The position numbers and the translations under genes are program-made. This document shows positions 9,147 through 17,673 of a stretch of DNA of 47,616 bases, piece by piece. The DNA lies in NCBI GenBank assembly GCA_900315555.1, contig OMZN01000032.1:1-47616 (forward strand), read 5' to 3'. Source of the stretch: an uncultured Eubacteriales bacterium. Lineage in GTDB: Bacteria; Bacillota; Clostridia; Peptostreptococcales; Anaerovoracaceae. Numbering within the stretch: position 1 is the first letter of the stretch; the number at the start of each line of letters is the position of its first letter. Under the pieces are notes generated by a model. The model saw only the letters and a list, made by a program, of their open reading frames with translations. It had not been told where the DNA came from and did no database searches.

Positions 9147-10331
9147 TCAATACCTCGAATCTCTTACTCCAACATATCTGTATACATCGCCCGGATCATC
9201 ATTCTCGCAGATGACGTACAGATCTCGGTAAATATCATAAAAATCTTCCACCGTGATATCACGCCCGCCCAGACCGTAAATGTAATTGACCGCATAGGGC
9301 TTATCCGGCAGATCATAAAGGGAATTTCTCGCCTCGTTAAAGAGCGGTCCGCCGCTGTTGGAAAAGCCCTCGGCCTTATCCATGATAGCCACAGCCTTGA
9401 CCTTGCACATGGCCTCAGCAAGCGGAATCCTGGGGAAAGGACGGAAGACACGCAGTTTGATCAGGCCGACCTTCTGCCCTTCGCTGCGGAGACGGTCGAC
9501 GGCTTCCTTGCCGGTACCGGCCGACGAACCGATCACAACCAGTGCCACATCGGCATCATCCATTTTGTATTCTTCGAAGAACCCGTATTGACGCCCTGTC
9601 ATGTCATAGAATTTGTTGGCCACATCACGGATTACCGGCATGGCATCCTTCATGGCCTGCGCCTGGGCCCGCTTGATTTCCATATAGTACGGTGACACGC
9701 CGTACGGCCCCACTGCCAGCGGATTGTCGTGCTTCAAAAGATAATTCTCCGGCTCGTATTCGCCGACGAACGCCTTGACCTTCTCATCCTCGATCAGATC
9801 GATGTTGGAAACGCCGTGGCTGGTGATGAAACCATCCTGGCAGACCATGATAGGCAGTCTGCAGGCCTCTGCGATCAAAACAGCCTGAATGAAGTTATCG
9901 TAGACTTCCTGGTTGGTCTCCGCATAAATCTGCATCCAGCCGGAATCCCTTGCCCCCATCGAGTCCGAGTGATCATTGTTGATATTGATCGGTCCCGTAA
10001 GCGCCCGGTTGACGACAGCCATGGTGATGGGAAGCCGCATACTGGCAGAAACCCATAGCAGCTCATACATGAAAGCCAGCCCTGCCGAGGATGTCGCCGT
10101 AACTGCCCGTGCACCGGCTGCAGAAGCGCCCATGCAGGTGGACATTGCACTATGCTCGGACTCTACCGGAATGAACTCCGTATGGACTTTGCCGTTGGCT
10201 ATGAAATCGGAAAAATACTGCGGGATCTCCGTGGACGGCGTGATCGGGAAAGCGCCCATCACGTCCGGATCGATCTGCCGCATTGCGGTGGCAACCGCCT
10301 CGTTGCCGGAAAGTCTTTCTCGGATCGCCAT
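9147..10331 (-). CDS. porA: 2-oxoacid (pyruvate):ferredoxin oxidoreductase, alpha subunit
   Basis: 394 residues. It shows GNEAVATAMRQIDPDV and AAFPITPSTE-type pyrimidine-binding sequence (here GAFPITPSTEIPQYF), the conserved FIPVESEHSAMS, TATSSAGLAFM and ALTGPININNDHSD typical of the archaeal-style four-subunit PorA. Later it has FRPFPRIPLAEA and DKAEGFSNSGGPLF. It starts at ATG 10331 directly against the porD stop. It pairs with PorB to form the active site. Confidence 0.92.
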   Translation of the reverse strand: MAIRERLSGNEAVATAMRQIDPDVMGAFPITPSTEIPQYFSDFIANGKVHTEFIPVESEHSAMSTCMGASAAGARAVTATSSAGLAFMYELLWVSASMRLPITMAVVNRALTGPININNDHSDSMGARDSGWMQIYAETNQEVYDNFIQAVLIAEACRLPIMVCQDGFITSHGVSNIDLIEDEKVKAFVGEYEPENYLLKHDNPLAVGPYGVSPYYMEIKRAQAQAMKDAMPVIRDVANKFYDMTGRQYGFFEEYKMDDADVALVVIGSSAGTGKEAVDRLRSEGQKVGLIKLRVFRPFPRIPLAEAMCKVKAVAIMDKAEGFSNSGGPLFNEARNSLYDLPDKPYAVNYIYGLGGRDITVEDFYDIYRDLYVICENDDPGDVYRYVGVRDSRY

Positions 10332-10637
10332 TTACTTTTCCTCCTTCACGAAATCGATGGCTTCAAACTTGCAGACTTTATAGCAGATGCCGCAGCCCTT
10401 GCAATGATCGAAGTCAAAATCGAGACGCCTGCCGTCCTTAACCGGAATGCTGTTATCCGGGCAGAACGGCACACACAGCAGACACTGCTTGCACTGCGCC
10501 TCCTTGAATACGGGCACCATGACCCGCCAGTCGCCGGTCTTGACCTGCAGGCTGGTAGCCGGCTCGTAGATTTCCGCACCCGGCGTCAATTCCTGCCAGG
10601 TGGATTTTTCATTGATATCCTGTGCTCTCCTAAACAT
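10332..10637 (-). CDS. porD: 2-oxoacid:ferredoxin oxidoreductase, delta subunit (2[4Fe-4S] ferredoxin)
   Basis: 101 residues with two 4Fe-4S motifs, CKQCLLCVPFCPDNS and CKGCGICYKVCKFEA. It wires electrons from the TPP site to external ferredoxin. It starts directly after the porC stop with no gap. Length and position are typical of the delta subunit. Confidence 0.92.
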   Translation of the reverse strand: MFRRAQDINEKSTWQELTPGAEIYEPATSLQVKTGDWRVMVPVFKEAQCKQCLLCVPFCPDNSIPVKDGRRLDFDFDHCKGCGICYKVCKFEAIDFVKEEK

Positions 10638-11219
10638 TTAGCTTACCTTGATCTCCTCCATCGACTTCTTCAGCGCCTTCATATTGCCCTCGATCACCTG
10701 CGGCTTGTGGCGGAATTTATGCTGGAACGAACTCTTCATATCCTTGATGAACTGGTCACGTTCGATGACGTTGCTCACCTTGACCGCTGCTGCCAGCATC
10801 GGGGTGTTGGGGAAATTCTTTCCCAGCGTCTCCATGGAGATCTTCTCGGCATCCACGCAGCAGATCTTTCCCTGATAGCCGGGCACTTCCTTTCTTACCT
10901 CCTCGGGATCCTTGCTGGAATTGACGATCAGGGCACCGTTCTCCTTAAGTCCGCTGGTCACATCTACCGATTTGAGCAGGGTCTCGTCAACCACCACGAC
11001 AAAGTTAGGATGATAAATATTGGAATGTACATTGCATACGTGATCGGAAATACGATTGTAGGCAGTGATAGGTGCGCCCATCCTCTCAGGACCGTATTCC
11101 GGAAATCCTTGCACATATTTGCCCGAACTGAACGCCACGTCAGCCAAAAGCAGGCAGGCGGTCTTCGCTCCCTGGCCGCCCCGGCCGTGCCATCTGATTT
11201 CTACGACATCGTCTTTCAT
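10638..11219 (-). CDS. porC: 2-oxoacid:ferredoxin oxidoreductase, gamma subunit
   Basis: About 193 residues from the ATG at 11219 (MKDDVVEIRWHGRGGQGA). The GRGGQGAKTA motif is the gamma-subunit signature, contributing to CoA binding. An ORF extends upstream to 11321, but it would run through the terminator hairpin of the leader. The ATG at 11219, preceded by AAAGGATGG, is the sensible start. It is the first gene of porC-D-A-B and lies about 47 nt below the T-box terminator. Confidence 0.9.
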   Translation of the reverse strand: MKDDVVEIRWHGRGGQGAKTACLLLADVAFSSGKYVQGFPEYGPERMGAPITAYNRISDHVCNVHSNIYHPNFVVVVDETLLKSVDVTSGLKENGALIVNSSKDPEEVRKEVPGYQGKICCVDAEKISMETLGKNFPNTPMLAAAVKVSNVIERDQFIKDMKSSFQHKFRHKPQVIEGNMKALKKSMEEIKVS

Positions 11220-11265
11220 CTGGATCCATCCTTTCCCCTGTGCGCCAAGTCCAGCCATGGCGCAT

Positions 11266-11555
11266 GAAAAAAATTGCCTTCGTCGCAACCGGACGAAGGC
11301 AATGACCTTTCGCTTAACCACCTGTTACGACATACCATCATATGCGCTCCCTGTCACGGGGGAGTTCCGTCCCGGCTTACTCCATGCTGCGAATACCCGG
11401 CGCATTAATCGGCGTCGTGCCGCAACCTGTTTCGGTCGGGCAGCTCGGGAGTGATATTCACATCTCCTGCTTCAGCTCCGGGCTCACACCGTCCCCGGAT
11501 CGCTCATGCCGTCTGCAGAAGCGCTACTGTCTCCGTCTCTGCTTTTCTTGATGTA
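11266..11555 (-). promoter_or_regulatory. T-box riboswitch (probably tRNA-Ile) controlling the por operon
   Basis: Read on the minus strand, the leader has the stem I landmarks of a T-box: the AGTA bend element in GACAGTAGCG, the distal CCGGGGACGGTGTGAGCCCGG, and a specifier strand GTGAATATCACTCC. The triplet just before AC is ATC (11455-11453), an isoleucine codon; TAT (Tyr) is the alternative register. A T-box core CAGGTGGTT (11324-11316) supplies TGGT for pairing with tRNA ACCA. An intrinsic terminator follows: a 12-bp stem (11303-11292 with 11284-11273) and seven Ts. Uncharged tRNA would favour the antiterminator and switch on the oxidoreductase. The T-box core is slightly off consensus after GGTGG. 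Confidence 0.85.
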
Positions 11556-11561
11556 ATAGTC

Positions 11562-11590
11562 ATACTACACGAAACGAAAAATCGTGTCAA
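11562..11590 (-). promoter_or_regulatory. Promoter of the T-box/por operon
   Basis: On the minus strand TTGACA (11590-11585), a 17-bp spacer and TAGTAT (11567-11562) form a strong vegetative promoter. It starts transcription near 11555, at the 5' end of the T-box. Confidence 0.85.
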
Positions 11591-11662
11591 TAGTATTTTG
11601 GTTGAAAATACAATTTTCTAATTCCAATTTTGTCATGTTAAACAATACAATGCCGCACCTAT

Positions 11663-11694
11663 CCGGCAGCTGCACCCTTGAGTTTTCCTGCCGG
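11663..11694 (-). terminator. Possible end of pyr operon (hairpin without T run)
   Basis: CCGGCAG and CTGCCGG form a 7-bp stem directly after the pyrI stop. The sequence after it on the minus strand is not T-rich, so it may be a weak or factor-dependent end. Confidence 0.35.
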
Positions 11695-12114
11695 CTACTC
11701 TCTGTGCTCCACATCGCAGTACGCACACCGATAGATCCGTTTTTCGCGGTCGGCCAGGTAGAACTTCTGCGGAATCCCCTGCTCAACACTGGTGATACAG
11801 CGCGGATTTTTGCAGACAAGAACATTGGTCAGATGCTCGGGAAGTGCCAGACGCTCCTTGCGCAGGTTCTTTCCGTTGCGGATATGGTTGATCGTAATGT
11901 TGGGATCAATATAACTGATCGCATCGTAGTCAAGATCTAAAATGCCGTCGATCTTGATGATATCCTTTTTTCCGTACTTGGTGCTGACCGCATTCTGGAT
12001 AATGGCTACCGAACAGGATACCCTGTCCAGATGCAAAAGCTCATAAATCCGCATGGCCTTGCCTGCCTTGATATGATCCAGCACAGTGCCGTTGGTGATG
12101 CCGTCGATATTCAT
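11695..12114 (-). CDS. pyrI: Aspartate carbamoyltransferase regulatory subunit
   Basis: 139 residues. It is the allosteric partner of PyrB that binds nucleotide effectors in the N-terminal domain and zinc in the C-terminal domain. Zinc ligands are Cys101, Cys106, Cys130 and Cys133 (CKNPRC and CAYC). The [19 protein letters not shown] stretch is typical. The ATG overlaps the pyrB stop by 4 nt. Its presence indicates an E. coli-like class B holoenzyme, as in many clostridia. Confidence 0.95.
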   Translation of the reverse strand: MNIDGITNGTVLDHIKAGKAMRIYELLHLDRVSCSVAIIQNAVSTKYGKKDIIKIDGILDLDYDAISYIDPNITINHIRNGKNLRKERLALPEHLTNVLVCKNPRCITSVEQGIPQKFYLADREKRIYRCAYCDVEHRE

Positions 12115-13037
12115 GCACGAACCTCCTTGCTAAGCCCCAGCATAGTTAACAGCAGAGCCATCCTGATATATTTGCCGTTTTTCACCTGGCGGAAATAGGC
12201 GGCTCTGGGATCGTCATCCACCTCGACGGCGATCTCATTGACTCTGGGCAGGGGATGCAGCACCGCCAGATCCTCACGCGCCAGCCTCATCTTCTCCGCA
12301 TCCAGGATATAGGTATCTTTGAGGCGGATGTAGTCTTCTTCATTAAAGAAGCGTTCCCGCTGCACTCTGGTCATGTAGAGGATATCCAGGTCCGCTATGA
12401 CATCCTCCAGCCGTCTCGTCTCACGGAAAGACGCATTGGCCTGCTTCATTTTTTCCTTCATATAATCCGGCAGACGCAGCTCTTCAGGGGCAATCAGCAC
12501 AAAGTTAACATTTTCATAGCGCATCATGGCCTCAATCAGAGAATGCACCGTACGCCCGAACTTCAAATCACCGCACAGTCCGATCGTCAGATCACGAAAC
12601 CTGCCCTTTTCCCGATAGATGGTCAAAAGATCCGTCAGCGTCTGCGTGGGGTGAAAGTGGCCGCCGTCACCCGCATTGATCAGCGGCACCGTGCTCTTCA
12701 CGGCAGCGGCGACAGGCGCGCCTTCCTTAGGATGCCGCATGGCAATGATGTCTGCATAGCAGCCGACAGTACGGATGGTGTCGCTCACGCTCTCCCCTTT
12801 GGCCGCCGACGAGGAAGCCGCTTCCGAAAAGCCCAGCACAGAGCCCCCCAGCTCCAGCATGGCCGCCTCAAAACTGAGACGTGTTCTCGTGCTCGGCTCA
12901 AAGAACAGCGTCGCCAGCTTTTTGCCGTGACAGATTTCCTGATAGTCCTTTGGATGTGCGATAATGTCCTCCGCCAGTTCGACAAGCTTATAGATATCCT
13001 CACGCGTCAAATCAGTAATGGAAATAAGATTCTTCAT
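12111..13037 (-). CDS. pyrB: Aspartate carbamoyltransferase catalytic subunit
   Basis: About 308 residues. It condenses carbamoyl phosphate and aspartate, the first committed step of UMP synthesis. The carbamoyl-phosphate site [13 protein letters not shown] lies near residue 50; [19 protein letters not shown] and [10 protein letters not shown] follow in family order. A TTG codon precedes the ATG at 13037; the ATG, with AAGGGGAG just upstream, is preferred. It follows pyrE after an unusual 98-bp gap that holds a large palindrome. Confidence 0.96.
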   Translation of the reverse strand: MKNLISITDLTREDIYKLVELAEDIIAHPKDYQEICHGKKLATLFFEPSTRTRLSFEAAMLELGGSVLGFSEAASSSAAKGESVSDTIRTVGCYADIIAMRHPKEGAPVAAAVKSTVPLINAGDGGHFHPTQTLTDLLTIYREKGRFRDLTIGLCGDLKFGRTVHSLIEAMMRYENVNFVLIAPEELRLPDYMKEKMKQANASFRETRRLEDVIADLDILYMTRVQRERFFNEEDYIRLKDTYILDAEKMRLAREDLAVLHPLPRVNEIAVEVDDDPRAAYFRQVKNGKYIRMALLLTMLGLSKEVRA

Positions 13038-13052
13038 CAACTCCCCTTTCCG

Positions 13053-13133
13053 TTCATGACCTGCTCCATGGATACCATGATCTCATGGATCCATGAGATC
13101 ATGAACACATATGTTCTAATCAGGTCATATGAA
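13053..13133. repeat. Nested palindrome between pyrE and pyrB
   Basis: Positions 13076-13103 form a perfect 28-bp palindrome centred on GGATCC. It is flanked by an outer inverted repeat, TTCATGACCTG (13053-13063) against CAGGTCATATGAA (13121-13133), with two extra bases on the right. In the pyr mRNA this would fold into a long hairpin just before the pyrB ribosome site. No T run follows, so it is not an ordinary terminator. Confidence 0.8.
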
Positions 13134-13138
13134 TACGT

Positions 13139-13786
13139 CTATAGCTGCATCTTTTGCATCCAGCTTTCGTCGCCGGGATTGTCGCGGAAAGCAAGGAGAC
13201 CGGCCTTTTCCTCAGGGCGGATATAACCATCCTCAACAGCAACCTCCACGAGCGTATCAAAATCACAAAGGCTGATGTTTTTGACCTTGGCAGCCTTGAG
13301 CGCATCGATGCCCTTTTGCATCCCGTAGGTGAAAATGCTGATGATGCCGAGCACATCAGCACCTGCACTGCGCAGTGCCTCGACCGTCTCCAGGACCGAA
13401 CCAGCCGTGGAGATCAGATCTTCAATGACGACCACCTTATCGCCTTTCTGCAGCTTCCCCTCTATCTGGTTGCCGCGTCCGTGATTCTTGGCGCTGCCCC
13501 GCACATACCCCATGGGAATGCCCAAAATGTGGGCGACGATGGCTGCATGCGGAATGCCGGATGTACTGGTTCCCATGAGCACCTCGCCCTTTTGGAAATG
13601 TTCATACATGGCATCCACAAAGCAGTTTTCGATAAAGTCCCTCGAATCCGGGGCAGACAGAATCAACCGGTTGTCACAGTAGACCGGACTCTTGATGCCG
13701 CTGGCCCAGGTAAAGGGCTCCTGGGGACGAAGAAAGACCGCCCCGATTTTCAGCAGTTCCTTAGCGACCAATCTCTTTGTATTCAT
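13139..13786 (-). CDS. pyrE: Orotate phosphoribosyltransferase
   Basis: 215 residues. It transfers the phosphoribosyl group of PRPP to orotate, giving OMP. The PRPP-binding motif is VVVIEDLISTAGSVLETVEA, and MGTSTSGIPHA is the phosphate loop region. The start ATG at 13786 follows AAAGGAGTAGAGT. It belongs to the longer clostridial type in which PRPP-site residues sit around position 130. It follows pyrF after 90 nt. Confidence 0.95.
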   Translation of the reverse strand: MNTKRLVAKELLKIGAVFLRPQEPFTWASGIKSPVYCDNRLILSAPDSRDFIENCFVDAMYEHFQKGEVLMGTSTSGIPHAAIVAHILGIPMGYVRGSAKNHGRGNQIEGKLQKGDKVVVIEDLISTAGSVLETVEALRSAGADVLGIISIFTYGMQKGIDALKAAKVKNISLCDFDTLVEVAVEDGYIRPEEKAGLLAFRDNPGDESWMQKMQL

Positions 13787-13876
13787 ACTCTACTCCTTTA
13801 TAATCTTCTGCTGTTATCTTTTTCGCAAGGCATTTCCGCTATGACGCTTCCGCCCGTAAGGCGCGGCGGACCGCCA

Positions 13877-14581
13877 TCACGCATGTGCGGCAAATTCTCT
13901 GACGCACCGATCGTACGCCGCCACCGGATCTGCTGCCGCAGTGATGGAACGGCCCACGACGATATAGTCAGATCCCAGCCGGCAGGCATCGGCCGGCGTC
14001 GCAATCCGCTTCTGGTCCCCCGGGCTGTCCTCGGGGAAGCGGATCCCCGGCGTCACCGTCACAAAAGAAGCGCCGAGATGCTCATGGATGATCGGGGATT
14101 CCAGCGGAGAGCAGACGACCCCGTCCAGCCCGGCTTTCCTGGCATTTGCGGCATAAGCAAGCACCGTTTCCTCCAGGCTGCCGCCGATGCCAAGTTCCTC
14201 CTGCATCACCTTCTCACTGGTAGATGTCAGCTGGGTAACCGCAATCACCAGCGGTCTGGTGCCGTCCGGCCTTGTAACTGCCTCGACAGCTGCCTCCATC
14301 ATAGCGCGGGTTCCCGCAGCGTGAACATTGATGATGTCAGCGCTCAAGTGTGCCAGCACCCGTGCGGCACGCCCCACCGTATGCGGAATATCGTGCATCT
14401 TCAGATCTAAGAAAACGCGGCACCCCATTTCCTTCAGCTCCCGCATGATGGCAGGACCTGCGCCATAGAACAGCTCCATCCCTACTTTGACGTAGGGCGC
14501 ACGCCCGCGAAAAGGCTGTAAAAAAGCAATGGCCTGCTCGCGCTCGGCAAAATCCAGGGCGATAATTACTTCTCTTGACAT
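13877..14581 (-). CDS. pyrF: Orotidine 5'-phosphate decarboxylase
   Basis: 234 residues, type I. It decarboxylates OMP to UMP. The catalytic Asp-Lys-Asp cluster is in FLDLKMHDIPHTVG near residue 60, and TPGIRF is at the phosphate end of the barrel. The ATG overlaps the pyrD stop by 16 nt. Confidence 0.95.
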   Translation of the reverse strand: MSREVIIALDFAEREQAIAFLQPFRGRAPYVKVGMELFYGAGPAIMRELKEMGCRVFLDLKMHDIPHTVGRAARVLAHLSADIINVHAAGTRAMMEAAVEAVTRPDGTRPLVIAVTQLTSTSEKVMQEELGIGGSLEETVLAYAANARKAGLDGVVCSPLESPIIHEHLGASFVTVTPGIRFPEDSPGDQKRIATPADACRLGSDYIVVGRSITAAADPVAAYDRCVREFAAHA

Positions 14582-15501
14582 AAGGCAGCTCCTTTAATTT
14601 CCTGCAGCGTTTCGATGCCCAGCGCATCCATTTCACGCGGCAGATCATCAATAATCTTCCTGCAGGCGAAGGGATCTACCAGATTGGCGGCACCCACCTC
14701 CACCGCATCGGCACCGGCCATCATCATTTCAATCACATCACGCGCCGAGGAAATGCCACCGATGCCAATAATCGGCAAGTTGACGCGTAATGCTGTCTGG
14801 TAAACTCTTTGCAGCGCGATGGGAAAAATAGCCGGACCTGAGAGTCCTCCCGTCCCATTGGCGAGCAGCGGGATACGACGCACCGGATCAATCCGCATGC
14901 CCAATACCGTATTGATCAGCGCCAGCCCATCAGCACCGGCTTCCTGACAGGCCGCGGCGATCTCGGCAATGTCAGTCACATTGGGGCTCAGTTTAATATA
15001 GACAGGCTTGCTGACCGCTTCCTTGACGGCGCGGGTCACCGCAGCCGCCATGGCAGGGTCGGTGCCGAAGGCGAGTCCGCCGCCATGCACATTCGGACAG
15101 CTGATGTTCACCTCCAGGATTGTCACCTGCGGCTGCTGGTCCATAGCCCGGGCACAAGTGATATATTCCTCGATGGAAAAGCCGCTGATATTGGCTAGTA
15201 AAGGCTTATGAAAATATTTTGCCAGCTGCGGCAGTTCCTCATGGATTACCGCTTCCAGCCCCGGGTTCTGCAGCCCCACCGCATTGAGCATGCCGCCCGG
15301 GCATTCGGCGATCCTGGGCTGCGGATTGCCGAAGCGCGGCTCCAGCGTCGTGCCTTTAAAGGCCATCGCCCCCAGGATATTCAAGTCATATAAATCTTTA
15401 TATTCTCTGCCATAACCGAAGGTACCGCTGGCCGGAATCACCGGATTATCAAGCTCGATCGCACCGAGCGATGTTTTGAGCCGGTTGCTGCCTGTTACCA
15501 T
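14566..15501 (-). CDS. pyrD: Dihydroorotate dehydrogenase, NAD-dependent type 1B catalytic subunit
   Basis: 311 residues. It oxidises dihydroorotate to orotate with FMN and passes electrons to PyrK. IPASGTFGYG near the N-terminus, NISCPNVHGGG with the active-site Cys, VYIKLSPNVTDI and GIGGISSARDVIEMMMAGA are visible. The PyrK partner immediately upstream confirms class 1B. It overlaps the pyrK stop by 7 nt. Confidence 0.96.
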   Translation of the reverse strand: MVTGSNRLKTSLGAIELDNPVIPASGTFGYGREYKDLYDLNILGAMAFKGTTLEPRFGNPQPRIAECPGGMLNAVGLQNPGLEAVIHEELPQLAKYFHKPLLANISGFSIEEYITCARAMDQQPQVTILEVNISCPNVHGGGLAFGTDPAMAAAVTRAVKEAVSKPVYIKLSPNVTDIAEIAAACQEAGADGLALINTVLGMRIDPVRRIPLLANGTGGLSGPAIFPIALQRVYQTALRVNLPIIGIGGISSARDVIEMMMAGADAVEVGAANLVDPFACRKIIDDLPREMDALGIETLQEIKGAALCQEK

Positions 15502-16193
15502 AGAAGTTCCTCACTTTCAAAAACCGGACCATCCTTGCAAACCCGCCTGCTGCCCGTCTTCGTTTCCAGCGAGCACCCCATGCAGGCACCAAAGCCGCAT
15601 CCCATCCGGGCTTCCAGACTGAACTGGCCGTCCGCCGCCATGGCACGCACGGCGCGCAGCATAGCTGTGGGGCCGCAGCTTGCCACATAGCGGCCGGCAG
15701 GCATGATCTCGGTCACATAGCCGCCGGTCTTGACCTTGACGGTAAGCCCCAGCGCTCGGAATTTACCGATATAGAAATACTCCTGCGGATCATTGAATCC
15801 AAGGAGTACATCCGGCCGTTTTCCCTGCCCGAGGAGGGTCTTGGCAAGGCCGTAGAGAGGCGGAATGCCGATGCCGCCGCCTACAAGCAGCGGATCTTCA
15901 GGCATCCTGGACAAATCGTAGCCATTCCCAAGCGGTGTCAGCAGATCCAGATGGTCTCCCGGCTCCATCAGGGAAAGCGCACGCGTACCATCCCCCACCA
16001 GCTTATAGATTAAAACCAGCTGCTCCTCGGTCCAGTCCGCGACCGAAACTGGCCGGCGCAGAAAGAAACCGGGCAGGCGGATGTCGACGAACTGCCCGGG
16101 TGCACTGATCCCGGCATCCCCCAGCAGGGTCAGTTCGAAGACAGATCGTGCGATGGGTCTGTTATTCAAAATCGTAAAGCTTTTTTCGTTCAT
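15495..16193 (-). CDS. pyrK: Dihydroorotate dehydrogenase electron transfer subunit
   Basis: About 232 residues from the ATG at 16193, which has GGGAGGAAGC directly upstream; the ORF extends six codons further but without a ribosome site. It binds FAD (RRPVSVADW) and NAD, and a C-terminal 2Fe-2S cluster with Cys residues in EARMGCGFGACMGC and a later C. It hands electrons from PyrD to NAD. Confidence 0.94.
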   Translation of the reverse strand: MNEKSFTILNNRPIARSVFELTLLGDAGISAPGQFVDIRLPGFFLRRPVSVADWTEEQLVLIYKLVGDGTRALSLMEPGDHLDLLTPLGNGYDLSRMPEDPLLVGGGIGIPPLYGLAKTLLGQGKRPDVLLGFNDPQEYFYIGKFRALGLTVKVKTGGYVTEIMPAGRYVASCGPTAMLRAVRAMAADGQFSLEARMGCGFGACMGCSLETKTGSRRVCKDGPVFESEELLW

Positions 16194-16255
16194 GCTTCCT
16201 CCCAGCCTCAATGTTATCGCAATGCCTCAATGTAATCTCAAAATACTCTCCGGCC

Positions 16256-17473
16256 TCATCCTTGATGCACAACGCGGCCGGCGCAGATGGTCATGACAGA
16301 ACGACCGGTATAGGCCTCCCCTGCAAAGGGGGTGCTCCTGCCCATACTCTCAAACTCTTCCGGGCGAATAACCCCTTTCGCCGCGGGATCGATAAGAATA
16401 AGATCGGCCGGTTCCCCAGCGGCAAGATCCTTCCCGGGAAGGTCAAAACGCCTGGCCGGCGCAAGGCTCATCTTTTCAATCAGCTGGCTGAGCGTAAGAA
16501 CGCCTCCGCGCACCAGGTGCGTATGCAGCATAGGGAAAGCCGTTTCCAGACCAACGATGCCGAAAAGGCTGTCACGGAATCCGCCGGCCTTCTCCGGCAG
16601 GCTATGCGGCGCATGATCGGTCGCTATCATGTCGATCGTACCATCCAGCAGCCCTGCAAGGAGCGCCTCCTTATCCCTGGCCGTCCTTAAAGGCGGATTC
16701 ATCTTGAAGCGGCCCTCATCGGCAGTATCTTCATCACAGAGCAGCAGGTAATGCGGCGCCGTCTCACAGGTGACATCGACACCCTCCCGCTTGGCCGCAC
16801 GCACCGCCTCCACCGAAGCAGCCGTTGAAACATGGCAGACATGGTAGCGGCATCCGGTCTCCTTCGCAAGCGCAAGATCCCGCCGTACCTGCAGATATTC
16901 GCTCTGCGGATCCTGCGTCGGATAGCGCTCGTCCTCGCAGTGCGCAACAATGATCTTGCCCAGCGCGCGCGCTTTCTCCATAGCGGCACGCATCAAGGCC
17001 TCCGACTGGACGCCCCTGCCATCATCGGAAAAGGCCGCCACATCAGGCGACAGTCCCTCCATGTCGGCAAGTGGTGCACGTCCCCTGCCGTCCTTTGTAA
17101 TGGCACCATAAGGAATGACACGGATTACCGCATCGCGCCGTATGATGGCCAGCTGCTTTTCGAGCGCATCCCTGCATGACGGCACGGGATCCAGGTTAGG
17201 CATCGAGCAGACCGTGGTATAGCCGCCGCGTGCCGCCGCCATCGTGCCGGTGCGGATCGTCTCTTTGTAAGCGAACCCCGGTTCGCGCAGATGCACATGC
17301 ACATCCTTCAGCCCCGGGGCAACAAAAAAGTTATCACAATGGATAACTTGATCGACCTGATGACTGGCAGGGTGCTTGCCGACTGCGATGATGATGCCAT
17401 CCTCAAAGAGAATGCCGCTCTCTCTGATACCTTCCGCGGTGACGATCTGTCCCCCCTCAAGCAATGTCTTCAC
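16256..17473 (-). CDS. pyrC: Dihydroorotase
   Basis: About 405 residues if the GTG at 17473 is the start. That start (VKTLLEGGQIVTAEG) has AAGGAAGCGAGAA upstream and matches the usual N-terminus of type I dihydroorotases; the ORF itself extends to an ATG at 17524. It cyclises carbamoyl aspartate to dihydroorotate. Zinc ligands are visible in DVHVHLREPGF, along with CHVSTAASVEAVRAA and IATDHAPH. It leads the pyr operon pyrC-K-D-F-E-B-I. No carAB or pyrR is nearby. Confidence 0.94.
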   Translation of the reverse strand: MKTLLEGGQIVTAEGIRESGILFEDGIIIAVGKHPASHQVDQVIHCDNFFVAPGLKDVHVHLREPGFAYKETIRTGTMAAARGGYTTVCSMPNLDPVPSCRDALEKQLAIIRRDAVIRVIPYGAITKDGRGRAPLADMEGLSPDVAAFSDDGRGVQSEALMRAAMEKARALGKIIVAHCEDERYPTQDPQSEYLQVRRDLALAKETGCRYHVCHVSTAASVEAVRAAKREGVDVTCETAPHYLLLCDEDTADEGRFKMNPPLRTARDKEALLAGLLDGTIDMIATDHAPHSLPEKAGGFRDSLFGIVGLETAFPMLHTHLVRGGVLTLSQLIEKMSLAPARRFDLPGKDLAAGEPADLILIDPAAKGVIRPEEFESMGRSTPFAGEAYTGRSVMTICAGRVVHQG

Positions 17474-17548
17474 TTTCTCGCTTCCTTTCCTCCTCTCCCG
17501 GCGTTCCGGAAAAGCATGCCTCACCGACGCTGCTCTTTCTTATCATAA

Positions 17549-17590
17549 CACAAAATGCGTCCGGATGAATCATCCAGGACGCATTTTGTG
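17549..17590. terminator. Strong hairpin between amt and pyrC
   Basis: A 14-bp stem (17549-17562 with 17577-17590) continues into a further 5-bp stem, GGATG with CATCC, around an AAT loop, with one bulged A. AAAA and TTTT lie at the stem base on either side. It most likely terminates the amt transcript running on the minus strand; it could also insulate the pyr promoter. Confidence 0.7.
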
Positions 17591-17673
17591 AGAAAGTTGA
17601 AACTATACCAACCCTAAAAGAAAGGATATATAGAAAAGGTATTGCTTTGTACCATTCCCAGGAGGAGCTGACA

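Noticed and set aside
10638..11321. porC start at 11321
   Set aside because: The extension would translate through the T-box terminator hairpin, and the ATG at 11219 gives the normal gamma-subunit N-terminus.
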